Positions 19,501 through 27,041 of a stretch of DNA of 27,041 nt are shown piece by piece. Under the pieces are notes generated by a model. The model did no database searches and had not been told where the DNA came from. It saw nothing but the letters and a program-made list of their open reading frames with translations. This DNA is from Pyronema omphalodes. Its lineage: Eukaryota; Ascomycota; Pezizomycetes; Pezizales; Pyronemataceae. The stretch spans positions 1 to 27,041 of the forward strand of contig JAJJXM010000162.1 in NCBI GenBank assembly GCA_024516155.1. The letters run 5' to 3'. Numbering within the stretch: position 1 is the first letter of the stretch; each line of letters begins with the position of its first letter. Position numbers and translations under genes: made by a program.

Positions 19501-20471
19501 AATCCAACAATCCAACTACAGTTCAGCACTGCTCTGATAATCAGTATCATTCCCATGACAGCTTGACATCGGTATTGATGCTATAGCCTACTATTCTCCG
19601 CATCCGAGAACCAAGTCAATCAACGATTAAACAACCTGCGTATCGACAATCTCGTGACACAGTCCATGATTGGAGATTTTGTTTGATATAGGTTTACAAT
19701 TGGAGGGCACAAAGGATTCTGTGATGCCACGGAGAATAAAAATATCATAGCAAATCTTAAGGTAGTATGTAATTAATGGACCTGTAAACCATAGACAAGT
19801 AATATAGGTGGATGGGGAAATAATAAAAGATAGGGTATATTTGAAGTTTAACTCTTGCTTCTTAATACTGTGAAAAGCCACTACACTTGTGGGGAAAGGG
19901 GGCCACAAAAAGGTATGTGGTGCTATGACAAAAGGTAATAGGTAATAAATAACGAATACTGTAACAACGCAACAACGCCTAGAAAAGTACACATAGAAAC
20001 GGAAAAACAGAAAGAAAAAACAGAAAGGGAAAACGAAAGCAGAAAGTAGTAAACTAATGGTCTTAGACTGGGAAAGACACAAAGGTAGGTATAACGTGAA
20101 ATGAAGCACACACCAAAAGTATCACCACTACGGTCACCACGACCATCACCACCATTGCGAACAACGACGCCAACAAGACCACAACGACCGCTCCCAATAC
20201 TACCAAAACGACCACTGTCAAAACTACGAACACTATCAAAACTACCAACATTAACACCCCGTCTCAAGTCCAGCTAATCCTGTCTCTGCAATAGTCAGAA
20301 GACAAAGACTACAGCGGCTGTTAACCAAAACCCCAATACATCGCCCTATCACCTATCTTTCATCACTCATCACACATTCCTCATTCGCCATCATCTAACC
20401 ACTACCACGTTCCTTAAAACAGATGTATGTCATAACATCCAGGTTACGTCCATTAGTCATCATACGTCTTT
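16502..20471. other. About 4 kb with no recognised gene
   Basis: Open frames are short on both strands and show no family motif I can name. On the minus strand one frame between about 18753 and 18250 is interrupted only by TAA and TGA codons and could be an old relic, but I cannot assign it. The stretch was contiguous with 1-2678 before the LINE inserted, so decayed transposon DNA is plausible. Its last part includes purine-rich and ACC-rich low-complexity DNA, listed separately. Confidence 0.5.
19973..20257. repeat. Strand-asymmetric low-complexity tract (purine-rich, then ACC/AAC-rich)
   Basis: The plus strand is A/G-rich at about 19973-20050 (GAAAAAC and GAAAG words), then becomes almost G-free and rich in ACC, CAC and AAC triplets at about 20106-20257. 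Frames through it translate to Val/Gly or Ser/Phe runs and are artefacts of composition. It resembles a cryptic trinucleotide microsatellite. Confidence 0.55.
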
Positions 20472-22054
20472 CTAATCCCTCTCAGGTCTGTCGGGTCTTT
20501 CGGCCCGTTCGGTCCTTTCACCACGCTCAGGAGCCCTGTCCCTAGACGCCCGCTGGCTAACGTTCGCTGTCTTGCATCTTCCTGTGACGTGCTTTACAAT
20601 CCATGGATGTTTCATGATATCGGTTATTGGGATTCTTTGTTCGGGTTTGACGACTAGTAGCTGTATTATGTATTAGCCATTGTTATTTTCTGAACCTTGA
20701 TTGTAATATATGAGAATATCGAGTTTTCACGGAGGGCAGGTTGATGTGGATGATTGGGTAGTTATACCTTACGAATCAAATCCGCTGCTTCGGGAGAAAT
20801 GAAATCTGGGATTTTCATATCACCCTTAACGATTCTCTTTTGCGTTTCAATAGGAGTATCTTCAAATGGTGCAGCACCAACCAGGAACTCATAAGTAAGA
20901 ACTCCTAGTGACCATAAGTCTACTTTGTCGCTATGGTATTGAGAGCCGTTAAGCATCTCTGGGGGAAGGTAATCCAGAGTTCCACACATGGTGGTTCGTC
21001 TGGAGTTTGGTGCATGAACCGACCATCCGAAGTCTGATAGTTTAATTTCGCCGTGGATTCCAACGAGGATATTTTCCGGCTTGATGTCGCGGTGAATTAC
21101 GTGTTTCTTATGCAAGTATTGGAGTGCTGCTGCCATTTGCGCAATATACTATTTTTTTTATGGTATTAGCCGAGTTACCGAGTCATTCCCGACTTGTGTG
21201 TTGTTTTGTTTCCTCTTATGTACCACCATATCTGCTCCAAGGGAAGATGTGGACTAACTAACCTCCGCCGCTCTCGGTTCCGAAAATCTTCCCGCCTTCT
21301 GAAGCATTTTATAAAGCTCACCCTGTCCGGCAAACTCAAGGATCAAAAACACCCGTTTACTATCGTGAAAATGACCATAAAGCTGCAAAATATTCGGATG
21401 TCTCAAATTTGATTGAATCTCAATCTCTCTTCGTAGCTGTTTTTCCACCTTGTTTTTCTGTAGTTCGTTTTTATGTAGCACCTTTAGCGCACACACAAAC
21501 CCATTCTTTCTTTCCTTAGCAAGATACACACGTCCGAATTTTCCCTTTCCTAATGGCCGTCCGATTTCAAACATTCCAAGATGAAACTCTCTTGGAGCTT
21601 GAGGTGGCGGCATACTAGGAGGGATTGAGGAACTGGTGGTGCTGTTTCGTGGGTCCCGGGCCGATTGGACATCGGATGCATAGTTGTCTTTCCGAACCGC
21701 GGAGGTCATATCGCCGGATGTACTGCGCCATGATGCTTGATTCTGAGTTGCGAGCTTTAGAAGAGGGTGACGGGAATGAGATGGGGTGCTATAAATCGCG
21801 GAGGTAGTCGAGGTAGTCGTAGAAGAGGTGTACTGCGGAGAAAGAAGAGGTTAGCATTGTTTGCGCAGTGGAGCTTATACATCAAGCCGCCGCGTCGCAT
21901 TACATTGCGCGCTTGAGTGGGCTGCAGTTTCCGTTGCGCTTCTCAGCGCCCATAGGAGTCAGAAATAACAAACCTTCTTCTCCCCCCGCTCTCTGTTATC
22001 TTCATCCGCAATATGGGTTCCCGCCAATCTCGACTCAAGCTGTCTAACGGCCAT
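20472..22054 (-). CDS. ark1: Aurora-type serine/threonine kinase (four exons, 406 aa)
   Basis: Aurora/Ipl1 kinase is the catalytic subunit of the chromosomal passenger complex and corrects kinetochore-microtubule attachment. Exons on the minus strand are 21974-22054, 21263-21832, 20768-21148 and 20472-20660. Introns of 141, 114 and 107 bp have GT..AG ends and branch sites GCTAAC or GCTAATAC. The start at 22054 gives [10 protein letters not shown], matching the usual M..R.LE.R start of fungal Aurora kinases. A Ser/Thr/Pro-rich N-terminus precedes the kinase domain. Landmarks are the glycine loop GKGKFGRV (122-129), Lys144, Glu163, HRDIKPEN (Asp238), the Aurora signature DFGWSVHAP (Asp256), and activation loop RRTT with the phosphosite expected at Thr270, followed by [11 protein letters not shown]. 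The short C-terminus is rich in Arg/Glu/Pro. No breaks are seen, and the length is normal. The symbol follows common fungal usage; IPL1 is the yeast name. Confidence 0.93.
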
Positions 22055-22281
22055 GCTGTGTCGCTATTTCCCGTAGTATTTGTCGCCTTATATCTGCGTT
22101 CCCTCTACTCCCAGTGTCGCTGCGCAATAGAACTCGGTAACGTATACTGAAATCGAAAGGCGGTAATCGTGTTGTAGCGAACGTGGTTATTGAAAAAAGT
22201 AGGCGTGGATGTGTGCTGAGAAGAGTATGGGTGAGAGTCCAAGGCGCTGCCCCATAAACGCGCTCTGCCTACCCGAACGCT

Positions 22282-22295
22282 GTTGCCAGGGCAAC
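22282..22295. promoter_or_regulatory. RFX/Crt1-type X-box upstream of the Aurora kinase
   Basis: GTTGCCAGGGCAAC is a perfect GTTGCC/GGCAAC dyad with a 2-nt spacer. It fits the RFX consensus GTNRCC-N(0-3)-RGYAAC and differs from the yeast Crt1 site (GTTGCCATGGCAAC) only in the spacer. It lies about 228 bp upstream of the Aurora ATG. Fungal RFX proteins are linked to cell-cycle and DNA-damage control, so regulation of this kinase is plausible but unproven. Confidence 0.55.
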
Positions 22296-23315
22296 AAGGT
22301 CCCGGGGCATCACTAATGTCGTACAAGGCAAGGCTAACAAGGCTTAGAAAGCTAGTGGATGGCGGGGGCTAGTGGATTTTGTAAGTAAAGGAACCACAGG
22401 CTACACGACGACTGGACAGGCACCGCAATTCACACAGGGCGGGTACCCTAATATCATCGAGGATCGTCTTTATATACGGCTAGTCGAAGACTAACGGCTG
22501 AAACCATCTTACGGGTGTCATTGAGTGATGCAAGCGGTGTTTCCGTTTTTTACAGATCGCACCAGATGAGGTGTAAGTAGTTTTGTATTATATCTACCTG
22601 ATTAGTAATGAAGCTTCAAATTCAACATCACCAATTTTCTCCAAATGTCAACCAGCAATACGAATTGTAATAATCCCTACATACCTTGCCTTTCATAACT
22701 AGCTATTTTAAGATCTCAAGGTGACTTCAATCACAATGGGCTTCAACTATTAATCAACTATCAAACTTCACCACCGAACACAAGCTCTCTACTACTTCAG
22801 GAACATATACTTATCATTCCGACCTCAGCTAGGAATATAAGTTACTTTACCATCGACTAGTATCTTTTGTACAAATTCCCAATTAAACCCCCACCACAAT
22901 CACGACTTCTGTAGTCTTCTATCCCCTGCCATCGAAAACCTATCACCATTCACCTCTGCAGATATCTGTCCAAACAACACACATAGACGAATAAGCAAAC
23001 CCTATCCATATCCCTTTCCATATCATCCAAAACCCTCAAAATAACAACTCTGTATCCATACCATATCACCACACATCCAGCCCCATAAAGCCCTGACTCC
23101 TAGATTTACCCCATCATGCACGTATCCTTGACTGCCAACTATGAACTATAAACTGTAAACTGATGCACTTGAGCTATCTATATGAAAATCTCTGGTGGAT
23201 GAGATTGATAAATCACTAGGTTGTTGGGCTTATGGACATGTTGATTATGTATTGACCAAGGACTGGGGAAGGAAGGGAGGTACGATAACCTGACCTATGC
23301 TGGGGTGATGGTGTT

Positions 23316-23343
23316 GATGTGGGATTGGGGATGTGGGATTGGG
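23316..23343 (+). repeat. 14-bp tandem repeat, two copies
   Basis: GATGTGGGATTGGG occurs twice head to tail (23316-23329, 23330-23343) without a mismatch. It supplies four of the five G-tracts of the quadruplex motif that overlaps it. Confidence 0.85.
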
Positions 23344-23352
23344 CATTGGGGG
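23321..23352 (+). other. G-quadruplex-forming motif, five G-tracts
   Basis: On the plus strand, tracts of 3, 4, 3, 3 and 5 G are separated by loops ATT, ATGT, ATT and CATT. This satisfies the usual G3+N1-7 rule with one spare tract. Its location, about 0.8 kb past the end of ATP23 and 1.3 kb upstream of the Aurora gene, gives no clear role. Confidence 0.7.
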
Positions 23353-24168
23353 CTTATTCGTAATAGGTACATGATAACATTGGGAATCAAAAGTCTACAT
23401 TGTAATGGAACTTTACAGGAATGTAGTAATGGAGCTGTGAATTCTGAGTTCTTGGCTCCCGCCACTGTGTGTTAGATTCCCTCCTCTGCCATTCCTCAAT
23501 CATACATACGATGTCTCTCTATACCTCAGGGTTATACCACCCATTCCCAAATTTTATTAAGGCGTATCAAGTTTTTTTTTTTTTTCTACAAATCATAATG
23601 TATAAGACAATGGATATCGGACATGGAAACTAGTCCCGATCCTGCGGGTAGATATAGATAAATAAAGTTGTCTGGTTTGATTACTTCCCATACTTTAGTC
23701 GGGATCGTTAACAGTTTCTGGAATTTTGCGGAAACTTGGTTTGTAGCTAAGAAAGATATGTCTCGGTATATGTAAATTTTGGAACAATCTGGTGTGTGTG
23801 TATCATAGGGGTGGGATTACCGTTATTTTAACTCACTTTCTTTTTTTCTAAAAAATAAAATAAAAAATAAAATAAAAATGAATACACGGAGGTAATTGCT
23901 TCAATTTTAGATTTTGGGATGTGGGATGGGGATTTTTCTATTCCATTCATCATATCGTACATATTATATAAAAGGGATCTTTCATTGCCTTTGTCTCCTT
24001 TCTTGCTATATTCGCCAACGTCTTCATTTCCATTGTCACTTCTGCAGCCTCCACCTTTGGAGTTTCGCCTGGGCTGTTTTTGACTGCTGCCCACTCCTGT
24101 ATCCTTCCTTTCTTCCTTCTTGCTTTCCGTTGCTCCGCTTCTCTTTTCTTCGCTTCGCCTTGCTCCCT

Positions 24169-24930
24169 CTACCGGTAAATCTCTCTAAACGGTCTGGTAT
24201 CCGCAAAAGCCGAATCAAACACCTCATTCACAACTCTAACCGCATGCTCATCATCTTTGCACTTTGGATGAGCCCTAACCGACAACGCAGCTCTTCTCCT
24301 TACACACTCCTGATGATGAGCAGTGAAGTCCCAAATTCCTCTTGTAAACGCCTCTCTGGTCCATCTACACTCTCCCGATAAACTAGACGCCCTAACCTCC
24401 GCCGTAGCATGATGTCTAAGGTCCTGCCAATCCACATCAAATCTAAGGTGATCATAAGCATGAACCAACTCATGCGCCAAAGTATCCTCCAAATGACCTC
24501 TATCCCTTAGTTGGTTCTGACATAACAAAATTCCATACTTTGGCGAGAAACCACCACTCTGGAATTGATCACAAGGTAAACAACGAATGTTTGATCTGTC
24601 GAGCTGTCCATTTACTGCGCGGACATTTTCGAGCATGAATCGGATGATCGGTGAGAATTTTAATAGGTAGTCGAGGTTCTTTTCGCATTTTGCGCATTCC
24701 CGGTCTCGTCGTTGTTGAAGACGTGTGGCTTCGAAGTTGGCGCGTTCGGCTTCGGTCATTCCCATCCCGGTGGTGTAGGCGAAGGTTTGCCGCCACCATT
24801 CGCCGCTGCCGACGGTGGGCTTGGTGGTCTCGACGGCTGAGGGAGAGGACTCGGGGGTGGTGGAAGGAGTGGTGGGCCATTGTTGCGGCGTGTGTGGGCG
24901 TCGAGCTTCGTGGAAACGCGGAAGTTGCAA
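24169..24930 (-). CDS. ATP23: Mitochondrial inner-membrane metalloprotease ATP23 (start unresolved)
   Basis: ATP23 (peptidase M76) acts in the intermembrane space. It processes the ATP synthase subunit Atp6 precursor and helps its assembly. The frame reads to TAG 24169-24171 without introns. The conserved core runs CAKCEK, SPIIRFM, CLPCDQFQSGGFSPKYGI, then the zinc-binding HELVH (24460-24474) in RGHLEDTLAHELVHAYDHLR, and ends CRWTREAF ... CVRRRAALSV ... DTRPFREIYR, as in fungal homologues. The 5' limit given (24930) is a TTG codon, not a convincing start. The frame is closed by TAA a few codons further out and has no ATG before codons 56 and 58 (24763-24765, 24757-24759), yet the conserved WWRQTFAYTTG lies upstream of these. 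A well-placed ATG at 24878-24880 (context ACAATGG) is one base out of frame. A small first exon or an indel is likely. Confidence 0.9.
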   Translation of the reverse strand: MQLPRFHEARRPHTPQQWPTTPSTTPESSPSAVETTKPTVGSGEWWRQTFAYTTGMGMTEAERANFEATRLQQRRDRECAKCEKNLDYLLKFSPIIRFMLENVRAVNGQLDRSNIRCLPCDQFQSGGFSPKYGILLCQNQLRDRGHLEDTLAHELVHAYDHLRFDVDWQDLRHHATAEVRASSLSGECRWTREAFTRGIWDFTAHHQECVRRRAALSVRAHPKCKDDEHAVRVVNEVFDSAFADTRPFREIYR

Positions 24931-25597
24931 AAGGAATGTTAAAGGTTACCAAGGTCCCAGTAAAGGCTACAGCATATCGCCAAGACTGATGGGAAGTTCC
25001 GTGGCTTAGCGTGATATTGATAGCTGCCCCGCCCCCGCCTTCACCCCGCGAGGCTTTTGGGGTTTGTTTTTTATGCAGTTGGACGCGTGTGTTATTCAGC
25101 AAAATGCGCAGTTTTTATGCACTTGATATTCATCAAAAATGCGCAGGGTCCTCTACGCACGAATGGCGAATTACATTCAGGCCACTTGTATAAAAAAAAA
25201 AATTAAAAGAGATGCATCGCTGGATTTATCCAGAATCTCTCCTTTCACGGGCATAGACGGAAGACAGACGAAGATGGCATCCGTGCCTGAATAGTCCAAA
25301 TATCAATTTATCTCTTCTCAAAAAAGAACTGCTCAAAATACTGCTTCCTCACTAGCATCCCTCAATACAGAAGCGATAGCCGTTGTACCCCGCCCTTCCT
25401 TCTCAGCGTCTGCAACTACACAGCTGCTGCAGGGACTAGCAACGGAGAATAGTCAGAATTCCCGCAGCAACAGCAACTGCCTGCCATACCCAGACAAGAT
25501 AGGAACGATGATTCACACCACTCCCCCGAGCAATACAACTCCACTGAATTCCCGGTCAGCTTCAGCTCATCACGACTCTGCACACCATACACGAGAA
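24931..25597. other. Divergent intergenic region ATP23-PRO1
   Basis: It serves as promoter for both divergently transcribed genes. A direct repeat AAAATGCGCAG occurs at 25101-25111 and 25136-25146. An ACGCGT (MCB-like) core lies at about 25083-25088, and an A/T-rich run at about 25192-25207. There is no gene-like frame. No Gcn4/Cpc1 site (TGASTCA) was seen here. Confidence 0.5.
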
Positions 25598-27041
25598 ATG
25601 CGGGGACCAAGACCTTTGACTATTGTTATCAAGCTGGGTGAGTTGGTGATTGCTGTAGAGGAATAGAAGAAGAGAGAGAGAAGGAGATGACGCGTTAAAC
25701 TGACACCGATTCCCTCAGGAACCTCGTCAATCTGTGACGAAAAGACCCATGAGCCTCTCCTCTCCAACCTCTCCCTCATCGCGGAAACATGTATCCGTCT
25801 ACGACGCGAAGGACACCGAGTGATCCTCGTTTCTTCCGGAGCCATTGGTATTGGTCTAGACGTCTAGATCTCCCCAAGAGACCAAAGCATTTGGCAGCTG
25901 TGCAGGTGTGGAAGCTCCTACAGCTTTGCATAGATGTCTCCTTACGAAGTTACAGGCTATTGCGGCAGTCGGTCAATGTCGGTTGATTGCGTTGTGGGAT
26001 GAGCTGTTTTCACACCTCAGACAACCCGTTGCGCAGATTTTGTTGACGAGGAATGATGTTGCGGATGTGAGTCAAGCTTAGAAACTGTGGGCATGAACTG
26101 TGCTGATTGAAGTCAGAGAACACAATATCTTAATGCCGCAAATACCTTGAACGAGCTTATTGCTATGGGTATTATTCCCATCGTTAACGAGAACGACACT
26201 CTCGCAGTCACTGTCCGTCTACTTCCGCCTCCGCATATCCCAAAGATATGATTGTTTACAGACACATAGGAAATCAAATTCGGTGACAATGACACCCTCT
26301 CGGCCATCACCGCCGGAATGGTCCACGCAGACTACCTCTTCCTCATGACCGACGTCGACTGTCTCTACACCAACAACCCCCGTACCCACCCCGACGCAAA
26401 GCCCATCGAGGTTGTCGAAGACATTGGAGCCCTCGAGGTCGATGGTATGACCTTCTTCGGCTCCCCAAGTAACACCCATTTGCTAATTCCTTATAGTTTC
26501 ATCTGCCGGATCCTCCCTCGGAACTGGAGGTATGTCAACCAAGCTCACCGCCGCCCGCCTGGCCACCTCCGCCGGAGTAACCACCATCATCACTCGCTCC
26601 TCCACCCCAGCAACATTTTCCACATTGTCGCCTATATCCAATCCATCAAGGCCGAGACGGCGCTTAACACTCCCGTCATGTCCCGCAACACCTCCTACGC
26701 CAACCTCACCAATCTCGCCGCTCTAGCCAACCCCCACACTCCCACCGACCCCGTCGCCACCTCCACACTGAACTCTGCTACCGAGCTCAAGATCGGCGAA
26801 GACAACTCTGCTCCCGCCGCTCCTGCAAGCAGCCTCCCCTGCCCCCTTCACACTCGCTTCGTAGCTAAGCCCCGAGCTATCCGTGACCGTTACTTCTGGA
26901 TTCTCCACGGCTTGAAACCCCACGGAACTCTAATCATCGACGAGGGAGCATACCGTGCCTTGACCCGTCGGGATAAAGCCGGATTACTTCCAGTAGGAGT
27001 TTTGGATGTTACAGGAACCTTCGCACAGCAAGAATGTGTCA
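25598..27041 (+). CDS. PRO1: Glutamate 5-kinase, proline biosynthesis (3'-partial, two frameshifts)
   Basis: The enzyme phosphorylates L-glutamate with ATP in the cytosol, the first step of proline synthesis, and is usually feedback-inhibited by proline. Exons are 25598-25637, 25719-25905, 25956-26066, 26117-26212, 26270-26444 and 26497 onward. Introns are 50-81 bp; the one after 26212 has an unusual GTCCGT donor. Motifs in order: [101 protein letters not shown], then [17 protein letters not shown] and the start of a C-terminal PUA domain ([19 protein letters not shown]). Relative to the family, one base is missing between 25857 and 25858, creating TAG 25865-25867, and one in the C run at 26605-26608. 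Everything else is well conserved, so assembly error is as likely as a pseudogene. Confidence 0.92.

Larger units (their letters stand above)
22055..24168. other. Non-coding stretch between the Aurora gene and ATP23
   Basis: It contains the Aurora promoter and 5' UTR on its left side and the ATP23 3' end on its right. No supported gene is seen. Noted inside it are an RFX-type X-box (22282-22295), a G-poor, C/A/T-rich tract (about 22620-23130) that switches to G/T-rich sequence after about 23170, a G-quadruplex motif (23321-23352), a T14 run (23572-23585) and an AAAAT microsatellite (about 23850-23878). Confidence 0.6.

Noticed and set aside
19627..20109. 160-codon minus-strand frame rich in Phe and Leu
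   Set aside because: It reflects the purine-rich low-complexity DNA on the plus strand; there is no conserved domain and no good start context.
20063..20257. Val-rich minus-strand frame
   Set aside because: It is a translation of an ACC/AAC-type simple repeat and not evidence of a gene.
23850..23878. AAAAT-type microsatellite near the ATP23 3' end
   Set aside because: An ordinary A/T simple repeat with no sign of function beyond possible 3'-end A-richness.
26068..26074. TGAGTCA (Gcn4/Cpc1-type site) in PRO1
   Set aside because: It overlaps the GTGAGT splice donor of an intron and lies inside the gene, so it is not a credible promoter element.
1..27041. tRNA, rRNA and CRISPR-like arrays
   Set aside because: No tRNA B-box with matching stems, no rRNA-like sequence and no regularly spaced identical repeats were seen.

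Overview
This is a eukaryotic, almost certainly filamentous ascomycete (Pezizomycotina-like) nuclear window. The host genes have short introns (50 to 141 bp) with fungal GT..AG borders and CTAAY-type branch sites. All three recognisable host genes match fungal orthologues, and the transposable elements are of fungal type: a chromodomain Ty3 element, a Tad-like LINE and a hAT relic. I cannot name the species from the sequence.

Layout. Positions 1-1110 hold a decayed hAT transposase on the minus strand, running off the left edge. Positions 1111-2662 are non-coding with degenerate AGTGCTG-type repeats. Positions 2679-16485 are one nested transposon block. A Tad/I-like LINE of about 6.0 kb (ORF1 with zinc knuckles; ORF2 with endonuclease, RT, RNase H and a C-terminal zinc motif) is bounded by a 16-bp target duplication (2663-2678 and 16486-16501, 15/16 identical). 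Its 5' UTR was later hit by a complete but dead Ty3/chromovirus (2715-9104, LTRs 515 and 498 bp). Its RT domain was hit by another LTR element, of which a 1386-bp solo LTR remains (12539-13924). Removing 1391 nt (the solo LTR plus one 5-bp duplication) restores the ORF2 frame exactly.

Positions 16502-20471 have no gene I recognise. The right-hand part is host DNA: an Aurora-type kinase on the minus strand (20472-22054, four exons, 406 aa), a long non-coding stretch with a strand-composition switch and a G-quadruplex motif (22055-24168), the mitochondrial inner-membrane protease ATP23 on the minus strand (24169-24930, start unresolved), and glutamate 5-kinase PRO1 on the plus strand (25598 to beyond the window end). 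ATP23 and PRO1 are divergently transcribed.

The host genes act in unrelated processes: chromosome segregation, mitochondrial ATP synthase assembly and proline synthesis. The observations most worth following are: (a) a candidate self-priming primer-binding site in the Ty3 element; (b) an ATGA-type stop/start overlap between LINE ORF1 and ORF2; (c) a perfect RFX/Crt1-type X-box upstream of the Aurora kinase; and (d) a marked excess of net -1 frameshifts shared by the transposons and the conserved PRO1 gene, which raises the question of assembly error. I found no new multi-gene system.
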